Source: Mangrovitalea sediminis | Lineage (GTDB): Bacteria > Pseudomonadota > Gammaproteobacteria > Pseudomonadales > Oleiphilaceae | Assembly: GCF_002514725.1 (NCBI RefSeq) | Contig: NZ_NTLB01000001.1 | Coordinates: forward strand, 372,001-436,000 | Length of the DNA: 64,000 bases | Direction: 5' to 3' | Shown here: positions 1-9,219 of the stretch, piece after piece | Numbering within the stretch: the first letter of the stretch is position 1 | Layout: every line of letters begins with the position of its first letter | Position numbers and translations under genes: made by a program | The notes under the pieces: model-generated | The model's input: the letters and a program-made list of their open reading frames with translations, nothing else | Told to the model about the DNA's origin: nothing | Database searches by the model: none

Positions 1-133
1 AGGCCGCCTCCGGGGCGGCATAACGCCGCCTTACCTTGCGTCCTGCCCCCGCCATCGATAAACTGCCCTGTCCGTCACTGCTCTGTTTCAGCGCAGCCCC
101 CTTTCTTCGGACCGCCAGGATTGAATTGCGTTG
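1..133. other. Non-coding leader upstream of metX
   Basis: No gene is supported here. A GC-rich hairpin (GCCGCC...GGCGGC, about 4-18) has no following T-run. An AGGA at 116-119 is the only ribosome-binding-like site before metX. Any gene further upstream lies outside the window. Confidence 0.4.
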
Positions 134-1288
134 ATGCCCGATTCATTGCCGCCCGATTCCGTTGGGCTTGTGGAACCCCGTACCCTGCATTTCGATGAGC
201 CGCTGCCTCTACAAGGCGGGCGGTCCTTACCCAGTTATGACCTGGTTATCGAGACATATGGGGAGCTCAACGCCGACCGCAGCAATGCCGTCCTGATCTG
301 TCATGCCCTGAGCGGCAATCACCATGCTGCAGGCTATCACAGCCCCGAAGACCGTAAACCGGGCTGGTGGGATACCTGTATCGGCCCGGGCAAACCCATC
401 GACACCAACCGTTTCTTTGTCGTCAGCCTCAATAACCTGGGTGGCTGCCATGGCAGCACCGGCCCCACCAGCATCAATCCGGCCAACGGACGCCGCTATG
501 GACCGGACTTTCCCGTGGTTACGGTGCGGGACTGGGTCGATAGTCAGGCCCGTTTGGCCGACCGTCTGGGTATCGACTGCTGGGCAGCCGTGGTCGGCGG
601 CTCACTCGGGGGGATGCAGGCGCTGCAATGGGCCATTTCCTATCCGGATCGGTTGCGCCATGCGGTGGTCATCGCGTCCACCCCACGCCTTAGCGCACAG
701 AACATTGCCTTCAACGAGGTTGCCCGCAAGGCCATCACCTCGGACCCCGCATTCCGCGACGGCCGCTACTACGAAGACAACACCATTCCCCGCCATGGCC
801 TGATGCTGGCCCGGATGGTTGGCCACATCACCTATCTGTCAGATGCCTCCATGGGCGAGAAATTCGGTCGGGAACTGCGGGATCAGGCCTTCAAGTTCGG
901 CTACGACGCCGAATTCCAGGTGGAAAGCTATCTGCGCTATCAGGGCGAGCGGTTTTCCGAAAACTTCGATGCCAACACCTATCTGCTGATGACTCGCGCG
1001 CTGGACTATTTCGACCCGGCCTACGACTACGGCAATAACCTGGCCGAGGCGATGCGGCAGGCCCAATGCGGCTTTCTGGTGATCTCCTTCAGCTCGGACT
1101 GGCGTTTCTCCCCCGCCCGCTCGGAAGAACTGGTCAACGCCATGATCGAAGCACGCCGGCGGGTGAGTTACGCCGAGATCGAAGCACCCTGGGGACATGA
1201 CGCGTTCCTGATTCCGACGCAACGCTATCTGGACGTGTTTTCCGGGTATATGACGCGGATTTCCGAGGAGGTCGCCGATGCGCGTTGA
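134..1288 (+). CDS. metX: Homoserine O-acyltransferase MetX
   Basis: MetX activates the hydroxyl of L-homoserine with an acyl-CoA as the first committed step of methionine synthesis in the cytoplasm. The protein is 384 residues, normal for this alpha/beta-hydrolase family. The nucleophile elbow GGSLGGMQ puts the catalytic Ser near residue 157. The Asp lies in FSSDWRFSP (about 322) and the His in GHDAF (about 355). A TTG at 131 directly precedes ATG 134; I use the ATG. The stop overlaps metW by 11 bp, the usual metX-metW coupling. Family knowledge: many gammaproteobacterial MetX enzymes use succinyl-CoA rather than acetyl-CoA, so the acyl donor is not settled by this reading. Confidence 0.95.
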   Translation: MPDSLPPDSVGLVEPRTLHFDEPLPLQGGRSLPSYDLVIETYGELNADRSNAVLICHALSGNHHAAGYHSPEDRKPGWWDTCIGPGKPIDTNRFFVVSLNNLGGCHGSTGPTSINPANGRRYGPDFPVVTVRDWVDSQARLADRLGIDCWAAVVGGSLGGMQALQWAISYPDRLRHAVVIASTPRLSAQNIAFNEVARKAITSDPAFRDGRYYEDNTIPRHGLMLARMVGHITYLSDASMGEKFGRELRDQAFKFGYDAEFQVESYLRYQGERFSENFDANTYLLMTRALDYFDPAYDYGNNLAEAMRQAQCGFLVISFSSDWRFSPARSEELVNAMIEARRRVSYAEIEAPWGHDAFLIPTQRYLDVFSGYMTRISEEVADAR

Positions 1289-1868
1289 TCTGGAAATCAT
1301 CCAGGAATGGATTCAGCCCGGCAGCCACATACTCGACCTCGGCTGTGGCGACGGTACCCTGCTCGACTTCCTGCAACGGGAGAAGCGAGTGACGGGCTAC
1401 GGCCTGGAAATCAACCACGACCACATCACCACCTGCCTGCGCCGCGGGGTCAGTGTGATCGAGCAGGATCTGGACAATGGTCTGGGCAATTTCGGGGACG
1501 CCTCCTTCGACACCGTGCTCATGACCCAGGCACTGCAGGTTGTGCGTGAACCGGATGTCATGCTGGAGGAGATGCTGCGACTGGGACGGGAATGCATCAT
1601 CACCTTTCCCAACTTTGCTTACTGGCGCCTGCGCTGGTATCTCATTCGCCGCGGCCGTATGCCAGTCTCCCAGGCCCTGCCCTACACTTGGTACAATACG
1701 CCGAACATCCACTTCTGCACGTTCAAGGATTTCGAGGCGCTCTGTCAGGAGAAGCACATCAAGATCCTGAACCGGACCGTGGTGGACGAAGAATACCGCC
1801 ACCGCTGGCTCAGTCAGTTGTGGCCCAACATGCTCGGCCAGTTCGCCATCTACCGGGTTACCCGCTGA
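1278..1868 (+). CDS. metW: Methionine biosynthesis protein MetW
   Basis: MetW is a small SAM-binding methyltransferase-fold protein almost always paired with MetX, where it supports homoserine acylation. The 196-residue product carries the glycine-rich SAM motif [15 protein letters not shown] near residues 19-33 and the family-typical segment [13 protein letters not shown] strong GAGGAGG site inside the end of metX precedes ATG 1278. The 11-bp overlap implies translational coupling with metX. The next gene starts only 11 bp after its stop, so all three are probably one operon. Confidence 0.95.
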   Translation: MRVDLEIIQEWIQPGSHILDLGCGDGTLLDFLQREKRVTGYGLEINHDHITTCLRRGVSVIEQDLDNGLGNFGDASFDTVLMTQALQVVREPDVMLEEMLRLGRECIITFPNFAYWRLRWYLIRRGRMPVSQALPYTWYNTPNIHFCTFKDFEALCQEKHIKILNRTVVDEEYRHRWLSQLWPNMLGQFAIYRVTR

Positions 1869-1879
1869 GGGACGTCGCT

Positions 1880-2335
1880 ATGTCACGCCGTGGTCTGAAA
1901 CATCTCGGGAATCTCTGCCTGCTCTGGATACTCGGCAGCATGACGCCGAGCGCCCAGGCCGACCAGAAAGTCGACTTCGACCACTACAGCGTGCACTACA
2001 ATGCCCTGCCCAGCGCCTTCCTGACGCCGACGATTGCCCAGCGTTATCAGATTACGCGTTCCAAGGCGATCGGCGTGGTAACCATCGCCGTCACGCCTCT
2101 CGACGCGGCGAACAAGGAGCCAGTCGAGGCCACTGTCGAAGGGCAGGTCAACAATGATATCCAGCAATTCACCACCCTGAATTTTCGCGCGGTGACCGAA
2201 GGCAAAGCGGTCTACTACATCGCACCCTTCCAGTTTACGCAGGGGGACATGCTGACTTTTCATATCAAGGCAACACCGATAGGCACCGGCTCGCCATTGG
2301 CCATTCGCTTTGCCCAGGCGCTTTTCAACGATTAG
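1880..2335 (+). CDS. DUF4426 family periplasmic protein
   Basis: A 151-residue exported protein of unknown function, matching the DUF4426 family often found just after metW. I chose ATG 1880 because a GAGGGA site precedes it and it gives a proper signal peptide (LGNLCLLWILGSMTPSAQA, cleavage after AQA near residue 27). An open frame extends upstream to 1592 but that part overlaps metW and is not coding. The mature part looks beta-rich with no catalytic motif I recognise. Operon position with metXW is the only functional hint. Confidence 0.8.
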   Translation: MSRRGLKHLGNLCLLWILGSMTPSAQADQKVDFDHYSVHYNALPSAFLTPTIAQRYQITRSKAIGVVTIAVTPLDAANKEPVEATVEGQVNNDIQQFTTLNFRAVTEGKAVYYIAPFQFTQGDMLTFHIKATPIGTGSPLAIRFAQALFND

Positions 2336-2374
2336 ATAAGCGGCGACAAAACGCCCAACGACCAGGCCGTCTCA

Positions 2375-2983
2375 ATGACCGAAAAGACCACACTGGTGCT
2401 GGCCAGTAACAATACCGGCAAAATTCGCGAACTCACCGACCTCCTGTCACCCCTGGGATTCAGCTTGGCCGCACAGGGAACCCTGGGCGTCGAGCCGGCA
2501 GAGGAAACCGCCGTCACCTTTGTCGAAAATGCCCTGATCAAGGCCCGTCATGCCAGCCGCATCACGGGCCTGCCAGCACTGGCAGACGATTCGGGACTGG
2601 CCGTGGATGCCCTGGACGGCGCACCCGGCGTCTTTTCCGCCCGCTACGCAGGCGAAACGGCCTCCGACGCGGACAACAACGCCAAGCTACTGGAGGCCCT
2701 CAAGGCCGTCCCCGAAGAACAGCGCACCGCATCGTTCCACTGCGTTCTCGTGTATCTGCGACATGCCGAGGATCCGACGCCCATCATCTGTCACGGCACC
2801 TGGCACGGCCGGATTCTGAGCGCCCTCAGAGGTGAACAGGGCTTTGGTTACGACCCCCTGTTCTGGGTGGCTGAACGTCAATGTGCCGCGGCGGAGTTGA
2901 GTCGCGCCGAAAAAAGCCAACTGAGCCATCGCGGCCAGGCACTGCGCCAACTGGTGGAAGCGCTGCGTACGGAGCGGACTTGA
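2375..2983 (+). CDS. rdgB: XTP/dITP diphosphatase (RdgB/HAM1)
   Basis: This enzyme hydrolyses non-canonical purine nucleoside triphosphates (XTP, dITP, ITP) to monophosphates and cleans the nucleotide pool. The 202-residue protein starts with the family motif [12 protein letters not shown] (substrate binding). It has [21 protein letters not shown] around residues 69-89, containing the metal and catalytic acidic residues, and GFGYDPLFW near 158. Length is normal. Its stop overlaps the probable hemW start by 3 bases (TTGA), so the two are coupled. Confidence 0.95.
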   Translation: MTEKTTLVLASNNTGKIRELTDLLSPLGFSLAAQGTLGVEPAEETAVTFVENALIKARHASRITGLPALADDSGLAVDALDGAPGVFSARYAGETASDADNNAKLLEALKAVPEEQRTASFHCVLVYLRHAEDPTPIICHGTWHGRILSALRGEQGFGYDPLFWVAERQCAAAELSRAEKSQLSHRGQALRQLVEALRTERT

Positions 2984-4137
2984 ACGCCATCGTGCCCCCC
3001 GGCGGTTTGCAAGCGCCGCCGCTAAGTCTCTACATCCATGTTCCCTGGTGCGTTCGCAAGTGCCCTTACTGTGACTTCAACTCACACGCTGCCAGCGGAT
3101 CGCTACCAGAAGACGCCTATCTGCAGGCATTGCTCGAAGATCTGCAGGAAGATTTGGGCGCGGTGCAGGGAAGGCAGGTCGACACCCTCTTTTTTGGCGG
3201 TGGCACGCCTTCGCTGCTGTCACCAGCCTTCTATACGGAGCTGTTGAGACAACTGCGACGATTTCTGGATTTCGCAGACGATGCCGAGATCACGCTAGAG
3301 GCCAACCCCGGCACCGTCGAGCAATCCCGTTTTGAAGGTTTCCGCGCTGCCGGCATCAATCGCCTGTCCCTCGGCATCCAAAGCTTTAATGATCGCCACC
3401 TGCTGCATCTGGGTCGCATCCATGACAGCGAGGCGGCCAAGCGTGCCATTGACGCTGCTCGACGCGCCGGTTTCGACAACTTTAACCTCGACCTGATGCA
3501 CTGCCTTCCCGACCAGGATGAGGAAGACGCCGTCCAGGACCTCCAAACGGCCCTGTCTTTCGAACCGCCGCACCTGTCCTGGTATCAGCTCACCATCGAG
3601 CCCAATACCGAGTTCTACAGCCGCCCGCCCGCTCTCCCGGAGGACGACACACTGTGGGCGATCCACGAAGCAGGGGGCAACACGCTGCGCAGTGCCGGCT
3701 ACGATGCCTACGAAATTTCGGCCTGGAGCCGCCCAGGCTGCGAGGCCCGCCATAACCTGAATTACTGGACCTTCGGTGACTACCTGGCCCTGGGTGCCGG
3801 CGCGCATGGCAAAATCACCTGGCCCGATAAGAACCTTATCCAGCGCTACTGGAAAACCCGCCAGCCCCAAGCCTACCTGAATCGCGTCGGCAGTCGCACG
3901 GCCGGACGGCAGGAGATCGAAAGGGATGAACGACCGCTGGAGTTCCTGATGAATGCGCTACGCCTGCGGGAAGGCACTGAAGAAAGCCAGTTCGAAGCCC
4001 GCACGGGGCTACCACTGGACGTCATCGCCGAACCGCTGGAGCGCGCTCGCCGGGACGGCCTGATCGTCGCCGACAGACTGCAGGCAACGCCTACCGGTCA
4101 ACGGTACCTGAACGGCCTGTTGGAGCGTTTTTTATAG
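2980..4137 (+). CDS. hemW: Radical SAM heme chaperone HemW
   Basis: HemW is a radical-SAM-fold protein, long misannotated as coproporphyrinogen III oxidase, that binds heme and delivers it to target proteins. The [4Fe-4S] motif [10 protein letters not shown] sits near residue 24. [11 protein letters not shown] and the [12 protein letters not shown] segment are family hallmarks. I chose TTG 2980 because it overlaps the rdgB TGA and has GGAG five bases upstream; GTG 2992 is an alternative. Either start gives about 380 residues, the usual HemW size. The open frame further upstream lies inside rdgB and is not coding. Confidence 0.93.
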   Translation: MNAIVPPGGLQAPPLSLYIHVPWCVRKCPYCDFNSHAASGSLPEDAYLQALLEDLQEDLGAVQGRQVDTLFFGGGTPSLLSPAFYTELLRQLRRFLDFADDAEITLEANPGTVEQSRFEGFRAAGINRLSLGIQSFNDRHLLHLGRIHDSEAAKRAIDAARRAGFDNFNLDLMHCLPDQDEEDAVQDLQTALSFEPPHLSWYQLTIEPNTEFYSRPPALPEDDTLWAIHEAGGNTLRSAGYDAYEISAWSRPGCEARHNLNYWTFGDYLALGAGAHGKITWPDKNLIQRYWKTRQPQAYLNRVGSRTAGRQEIERDERPLEFLMNALRLREGTEESQFEARTGLPLDVIAEPLERARRDGLIVADRLQATPTGQRYLNGLLERFL

Positions 4138-4173
4138 GAACCTATACCGGGGTTCAAAGGCTGCCGGATCCGA

Positions 4174-5307
4174 TCAATCCAACGTCCGCCGATACCTCAA
4201 CAACCCCACCCCCATCACGATCAGAATAAACAGCAGTAGCGGCCAAAGGTGCGGCCAGGCCAGGGCCCAGTCGTTGCCTTTCAGGAGAAGTCCGCGGATA
4301 AAGCGCAGAAAATGCGTCAGCGGCAACGCCGTTCCGATGACCTGGGCCCATTCGGGCATCCCGCGAAACGGGAACATGAACCCCGACAGCAGGATCGACG
4401 GCAGCAGGAAGAAGAACGACATCTGCATGGCCTGCGCCTGATTGCGGGACACGCTGGACACGGTAATGCCGACCGTCAGGTTGGCCAGGATAAACACCAG
4501 GATACCGACGACCAGCAACAGCATCGAGCCTTCCATCGGCACCTGAAACACCCATTTCGACGCGGCCATAATGACGGCCACCTGCACGTAGCCCACCAGG
4601 ATATAGGGCACGATCTTACCGATCATGACCTCCAGCGGCTGCACGGGCATCGCAAGCAGGTTTTCCATGGTGCCGCGTTCGTGTTCGCGGGTAATCGCCA
4701 GCGCCGTCATCATAATCATCGTCATGGTCAGGATAACGCCCATCAGCCCAGGCACGATGTTGTACTGGGTGATTCCTTCCGGGTTATAGCGCCGGTGGAA
4801 CTCAATCTGGAAGGCCCCGGCCCTGCCCTTCAAATGTGCCAGGGGTCCCGTCAGGTCGTGCGTAAGCGCCTGCCCCTCGATCTGTTGTACCGCTGCCAGC
4901 GCGTTGGCCGTGGCAGACGGATCCGTGGCATCTGCCTGCATCAACAGGGCGGGATGCTCGCCCCGGAGCAATGCCCGCGTAAATCCCGGTGGTATGGCCA
5001 ACACGAACTGAACCTTGCCTTCAGCGAGCAGACGATCGGCCTCCGCTTCAGAGTCGGTCAGACGCACCAGGGTGAAGTAATCGGTATGCACCAGCGCCTC
5101 GATGATGCTGCGGGTATAGGGCGTGGATTCGGCACTACGCACTGCCAGCGGCAAGTGCTTGGGGTCGGAGTTAATGGCGAAACCGAACAGGGTCAGTTGG
5201 ATCAGTGGAATGCCGATCATCATAGCGAACGTCAGACGATCGCGACGCAGCTGCACAAACTCCTTCAGCACCACAGCCCACAAACGGTAGAGGGAAAAAG
5301 CGCTCAC
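4174..5307 (-). CDS. ABC-2 type transporter permease (YbhS/YbhR-like)
   Basis: Inner-membrane subunit of an exporter. The 377-residue protein has one N-terminal membrane segment, a large periplasmic loop (about residues 45-175) and five C-terminal segments, the ABC-2 layout of YbhS/YbhR and YhhJ. Start GTG 5307 overlaps the ATPase stop by 4 bp (GTGA) with GGGAGG upstream. Last gene of a four-gene coupled operon. Unlike E. coli ybhSR only one permease gene is present, so it probably works as a homodimer. Substrate is unknown; drugs or hydrophobic toxic compounds are an inference from the family. Confidence 0.88.
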   Translation of the reverse strand: MSAFSLYRLWAVVLKEFVQLRRDRLTFAMMIGIPLIQLTLFGFAINSDPKHLPLAVRSAESTPYTRSIIEALVHTDYFTLVRLTDSEAEADRLLAEGKVQFVLAIPPGFTRALLRGEHPALLMQADATDPSATANALAAVQQIEGQALTHDLTGPLAHLKGRAGAFQIEFHRRYNPEGITQYNIVPGLMGVILTMTMIMMTALAITREHERGTMENLLAMPVQPLEVMIGKIVPYILVGYVQVAVIMAASKWVFQVPMEGSMLLLVVGILVFILANLTVGITVSSVSRNQAQAMQMSFFFLLPSILLSGFMFPFRGMPEWAQVIGTALPLTHFLRFIRGLLLKGNDWALAWPHLWPLLLFILIVMGVGLLRYRRTLD

Positions 5308-6233
5308 CAACGTTCCTCCCGGGACGTATTCATCAGACGAATAAACACATCCTCCAAACGAGGCTCGGTACGCTCGACATGGAACGCAGCTTGTTGCATC
5401 AATGGCCGCAACGCCTGCCCCAGCGCCTTTTCGTCGGTACCTGACACATAGAGCCGGTTACCGAAAGGCACCACCTGCTCTGCCGCGGGGAACTGCCGCA
5501 ATTCGTCTGCCACCCGGTGAATATCCGGGCCATCGACCAGCCAGGTGACCAAACCGGATTCCTCAACCAACGACTGGGGGGAGCCTTCTCCCACCAGGTG
5601 GCCATAGGCGATGTATCCCAACCGGTTACAGCGCTCCGCCTCATCCATATAATGGGTGGAGACCAGCACGGTAATACCCCGTCCGGACAACCGATGGATC
5701 TCATCCCAAAAGTCGCGGCGCGCCTGGGGATCGACCCCGGCGGTGGGCTCGTCGAGCAACAACAGCTTCGGCTGGTGCAGCATGCAGGCCGAGAGGGCAA
5801 GACGCTGTTTCCAGCCGCCGGACAAATCGCCCGCCAACTGGTGCTGCCGTTGTTCCAGCCCCAACTGGTGCAACGCCTCGTCGACTGCCGCCTTACGTCC
5901 GGACATGCCGTAGACCCGCGCCACGAAATCCAGGTTTTCCCGAATCGTCAGATCTTCATAAAAGCTGAAACGTTGGGTCATATAACCAACCTGGCGCTTG
6001 ATCCGCCGGGATTCGGCGAGGACATCCAGCCCCAGACACTGGCCTTCACCGGCGTCCGGCGTCAGCAGACCGCACAGCAGACGGATCGTGGTGGTCTTAC
6101 CACTGCCGTTGGGACCAAGGAACCCGAAGATATCGCCCTTATGCACCTTCAGGTTCACCTGATTGACGGCCACCTTGTCGCCAAACGACTTGGACAGCCC
6201 CCGGACATCGATAATCGCCTCCTGCCCAGTCAT
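5304..6233 (-). CDS. ABC transporter ATP-binding protein (YbhF-like, single NBD)
   Basis: Cytoplasmic ATPase that powers the neighbouring permease. One nucleotide-binding domain is visible: Walker A GPNGSGKTTT (about residues 39-48), a variant signature LSGGWKQR, Walker B LLLLDEPTAGVD and the switch motif STHYMDEA. At 309 residues it carries only one NBD, whereas E. coli YbhF has two fused, so it should dimerise. It overlaps the HlyD gene by 4 bp (ATGA) and the permease by 4 bp, a tightly coupled operon. Confidence 0.92.
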   Translation of the reverse strand: MTGQEAIIDVRGLSKSFGDKVAVNQVNLKVHKGDIFGFLGPNGSGKTTTIRLLCGLLTPDAGEGQCLGLDVLAESRRIKRQVGYMTQRFSFYEDLTIRENLDFVARVYGMSGRKAAVDEALHQLGLEQRQHQLAGDLSGGWKQRLALSACMLHQPKLLLLDEPTAGVDPQARRDFWDEIHRLSGRGITVLVSTHYMDEAERCNRLGYIAYGHLVGEGSPQSLVEESGLVTWLVDGPDIHRVADELRQFPAAEQVVPFGNRLYVSGTDEKALGQALRPLMQQAAFHVERTEPRLEDVFIRLMNTSREERW

Positions 6234-7210
6234 GGCGTTATCCCGGAATGGCCATCCTCCGGACGCACATCGACGGGCTGACCGGGATGCAGGGTGACGG
6301 CCCGTTCGGCGCCAGGCCAGGCTTCCACCAGGTAGACGAATTTCTTCCGGTTGTCCCGGCTGTAGATGAAAGGAGGCGTGTATTCCGCTGTCGGACTGAT
6401 ATAGCGAATTGTCGCCTCAAACGGCTTGCAGCTGTCGCAACTCACCTTAACCCGGGCTCCCGGCTGGAGCGACGAGAGCGCCGGTTCTGGCACGAAGAAA
6501 CGGATTTTCAGGCGTGTCGGCGGCAACAGGGCAATAACGGGCTGCCCTGGCGCAACGTACTCACCCGGCCGATACAGCACCTGCTGCACGAGGCCCGCGG
6601 CGGGAGCATCCTGCTGTTTTTGGGACAACTGCCACCGGGCCTGATCGACCAAGGCCTGCGCGGAATGTAATTGCTCCCGGGCCGCGTCCAACTGATCCGG
6701 CCGGGCGGCCAGTTTCGCCACCTGCAGCTGCGCAGCAAGTGCCTGCACTTGATGCCGATTGCGGGCGTCCGTCGTTCGCGCTTCGTCTAGCGAGGACTGG
6801 CTGGCCAGTTTCCGCTGGAATAAGGCCTCCGCTCGCTGCAACTGCAAACTCGATAGCCGCTCGGCTGCCCGCGCCTCCGCATATTGGGCCTGGATAACTG
6901 CCAGCTCCTGCGGCCGCTTCCCCTTTTCCATATCGGCCAGCTGCGCCGCCGCCCTGGACAGGCCGGCTTTCGCCTGCGCCAGATTATCGGACTGCGGTGC
7001 AGGGTCGAGCGAGAATAACCGCTGCCCCTTGGCTATCCGCTCCCCCTCATTCACGGTAACTGTCTGCAAGGTTCCGCCAACAGGCGCCGAGATAAACAAC
7101 GATTCTCCTTCGACATAGCCTTGCCAGGCGGCAGGAGACCGGTGATCGCACCCAGCCAGTAATGGCACGGCCATCAGGAACACCCACAGCATTCGCCCGC
7201 GGCTTATCAT
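6230..7210 (-). CDS. HlyD-family periplasmic adaptor lipoprotein (YbhG-like)
   Basis: Membrane-fusion protein linking the ABC exporter to an outer-membrane channel. The N-terminus has a lipoprotein signal ending in LLAGC, so it is probably lipid-anchored after processing at Cys20. Residues about 35-70 and 215-250 form the split lipoyl/biotinyl domain, and about 75-205 are a long alpha-helical hairpin rich in Ala, Gln and Arg. The length of 326 residues is normal for YbhG-type adaptors. No outer-membrane factor is encoded nearby, so a TolC-like channel elsewhere is inferred. Overlaps both neighbours by 4 bp. Confidence 0.9.
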   Translation of the reverse strand: MISRGRMLWVFLMAVPLLAGCDHRSPAAWQGYVEGESLFISAPVGGTLQTVTVNEGERIAKGQRLFSLDPAPQSDNLAQAKAGLSRAAAQLADMEKGKRPQELAVIQAQYAEARAAERLSSLQLQRAEALFQRKLASQSSLDEARTTDARNRHQVQALAAQLQVAKLAARPDQLDAAREQLHSAQALVDQARWQLSQKQQDAPAAGLVQQVLYRPGEYVAPGQPVIALLPPTRLKIRFFVPEPALSSLQPGARVKVSCDSCKPFEATIRYISPTAEYTPPFIYSRDNRKKFVYLVEAWPGAERAVTLHPGQPVDVRPEDGHSGITP

Positions 7211-7869
7211 GACGCGTCTCCCGCATCCACCGCGCTATAGGCCGCGATACCAGCCAGCGAAAAGTGCGCTATATGTGCCGCCAGCGTATCGATCCCCTCT
7301 TCGGAGGCATAGACCTCCGGCGCCAGACGGGACAATAGCGGCCGCCCGAACAGACAGAACAGGCACTGCCCCACCACGCTGAACGTACAGCGCCGCACAA
7401 CATCGATGTCGGGTTCTCCGCCCATCAATTCCCTGACCAGGACCGCCACGACCTGCATCTGGGGTTTACTGATCGTTTCCACCACACGCTCCAATGCCTT
7501 GGTCGGATTCGCCAGTTCTCGCACCATCAATCGCGACATCATCGACGGGGTATGTGGCGAAATAAAACGCCGTAACAGGTTGCGGACCAAGTGACGAAAG
7601 CGCTCTTCAGGCGCCATAGCCCGGGTTTCCTCGGTGATCAGCGGATAGCGCCCGATGACATCCTTTGCCCCAGCGTCAAGCACGGCCTCGTATAGCCCCT
7701 CCTTGCTGCCGAAGTGATAGTTGATGGCCGACAGGTTCGCACCCGCCCGCTCGGCAATCTGCCGCATACGGGCAATCTGGAAACCATGCTCAGCAAAGAC
7801 CTCACCAGCTGCCAGCAAAAGGGCTTGGCGGGTGCTTTCGTTCTGGGCGTTATCAGGAGCTCGACGCAT
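7207..7869 (-). CDS. TetR-family repressor, CecR-like
   Basis: Transcriptional repressor for the exporter operon and its own first gene. The N-terminal TetR helix-turn-helix runs over about residues 12-60 (ALLLAAGEVFAEHGFQ, then LSAINYHFGSKEGLYEAVL). The C-terminal domain resembles the CecR/YbiH ligand-binding domain. I start at ATG 7869 (MRRAP); the frame is open further upstream but that would run through the promoter and operator. A 35-bp palindrome covers the promoter and abuts this ATG. Gene order regulator-adaptor-ATPase-permease parallels E. coli cecR/ybhGFSR. The ligand is unknown. Confidence 0.9.
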   Translation of the reverse strand: MRRAPDNAQNESTRQALLLAAGEVFAEHGFQIARMRQIAERAGANLSAINYHFGSKEGLYEAVLDAGAKDVIGRYPLITEETRAMAPEERFRHLVRNLLRRFISPHTPSMMSRLMVRELANPTKALERVVETISKPQMQVVAVLVRELMGGEPDIDVVRRCTFSVVGQCLFCLFGRPLLSRLAPEVYASEEGIDTLAAHIAHFSLAGIAAYSAVDAGDAS

Positions 7870-7931
7870 ATTTAGAAAACCTGTTTCAAACAACTTTTCT
7901 AAATAATATTGTCTGGCTGACAACTTTGCAA
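7870..7931 (-). promoter_or_regulatory. Promoter and palindromic operator of the CecR-like exporter operon
   Basis: On the minus strand a -35 TTGCAA (7926-7931) and a -10 TATTAT (7903-7908) are 17 bp apart. A 35-bp near-perfect palindrome spans 7870-7904: 10-bp outer arms ATTTAGAAAA / TTTTCTAAAT and an inner GTTT-C-AAAC, all centred on base 7887, with 15 of 17 positions paired. The outer arm overlaps the -10 and the other arm touches the start codon. This fits autorepression by the encoded TetR protein. Confidence 0.75.
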
Positions 7932-8037
7932 ATGAGCTCCTCGGTGAAATCCACGAATACCCCTGACGCTTGCAGCTGGTAACATGCCCTCTCATGACCC
8001 TTGGGACGACGCGTTCCATCGTTTATCGGAGAACCGA

Positions 8038-9219
8038 ATGCCCTCAGCATTGAAGCGATTTCTGCAAAGCGGCTCTGCCAGCGGCGTCCTGCTGCTGATT
8101 GCAACCGTACTGGCCCTGATCTTCGCCAACAGCGGACTGAAAAGCTGGTATGACGCGCTGCTGGATACGCCCGTGGAAGTACGGGTCGGCGCGCTGCAAA
8201 TCGCAAAACCGCTGCTGCTCTGGATCAACGACGGACTGATGGCAGTGTTCTTTTTCCTGGTCGGACTGGAATTGAAACGGGAAATGCTGGTGGGCTCCCT
8301 CTCCAGTGCCCGCCGGATCGTCTTGCCGGCAATGGGCGCTCTTGGCGGCATGCTGATACCCGCACTGATCTATGCGGCGCTCAACCGCCACGACCCGATT
8401 GCCCTTAACGGCTGGGCGATTCCGGCCGCAACCGATATTGCTTTCGCGCTCGGTATTCTCGCGCTGCTGGGCTCACGGGTGCCTCCGGCGCTGCGGGTCT
8501 TCCTCGCAACTCTGGCGGTGGTCGACGACATCGGCGCCATTATCATCATTGCCATTTTCTATACCGACCACCTGTCAGCCATATCCATGGCAGTCGCCGG
8601 CGCGATGATCCTGGCGCTGTTTATCTTGAATCGCTTGAAGGTAGCGGCAGTCGCGCCCTATCTGCTGGTCGGACTGGTGATGTGGGTGGCGGTTTTGAAG
8701 TCCGGCGTCCACGCCACACTGGCGGGGGTAGTGTTGGCGCTGTTCATTCCCTATCGCGTCAAAGGCGAAAGCGGACGCCCGCTGTCGGTGGAGATGGAGC
8801 ATAGCATCGAGCGCACCGTGGCCTTCGGTATCATGCCTCTGTTTGCTTTTGCCAATGCCGGCGTTTCACTGAACGGCATCCATTGGCACAACCTGCTTGA
8901 CGGCATCCCCCTGGGCATTGCTGCAGGCCTCTTCTTCGGCAAGCAACTCGGCGTCTTCCTGTTCGCCGGAGCAACCATTCTGGTTGGGGCCGCCAAACTG
9001 CCTGAAGGTGCCACCTGGCGACACCTCTACGGCATTTCGCTGATTTGCGGGATCGGGTTTACGATGAGCCTGTTTATCAGCTCGCTGGCCTTCGACCCGA
9101 ACGCCAGCGGTTATGCCTCGACCGACCGCCTGGGCATCCTGCTCGGTTCCTTCCTGTCAGCGGTTCTGGGTCTGCTTTGGCTACGCTATATTGCGCCCAA
9201 ACCGGTATCTACCAAATAA
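8038..9219 (+). CDS. nhaA: Na+/H+ antiporter NhaA
   Basis: Inner-membrane antiporter that exports Na+ (or Li+) in exchange for protons and supports salt and alkaline tolerance. ATG 8038 is preceded by GGAGAA and gives 393 residues, close to the E. coli length. About twelve hydrophobic segments are visible. The ion-binding pair falls in VVDDIGAI at residues 163-164, the same numbering as the E. coli Asp163/Asp164. Its 3' end overlaps flgT tail-to-tail by 11 bp, leaving no room for a separate terminator. Monocistronic. Confidence 0.96.
   Translation: MPSALKRFLQSGSASGVLLLIATVLALIFANSGLKSWYDALLDTPVEVRVGALQIAKPLLLWINDGLMAVFFFLVGLELKREMLVGSLSSARRIVLPAMGALGGMLIPALIYAALNRHDPIALNGWAIPAATDIAFALGILALLGSRVPPALRVFLATLAVVDDIGAIIIIAIFYTDHLSAISMAVAGAMILALFILNRLKVAAVAPYLLVGLVMWVAVLKSGVHATLAGVVLALFIPYRVKGESGRPLSVEMEHSIERTVAFGIMPLFAFANAGVSLNGIHWHNLLDGIPLGIAAGLFFGKQLGVFLFAGATILVGAAKLPEGATWRHLYGISLICGIGFTMSLFISSLAFDPNASGYASTDRLGILLGSFLSAVLGLLWLRYIAPKPVSTK

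Noticed and set aside
2980..4137. Oxygen-independent coproporphyrinogen III oxidase
   Set aside because: The rdgB neighbourhood and sequence features fit HemW, the heme chaperone often misannotated this way.
4249..5451. A 400-codon open frame on the plus strand
   Set aside because: It lies antisense to the ABC permease. Its translation is Gln/His/Arg-rich, as expected for the complement of a GC-rich gene, and the minus-strand gene has clear family motifs.
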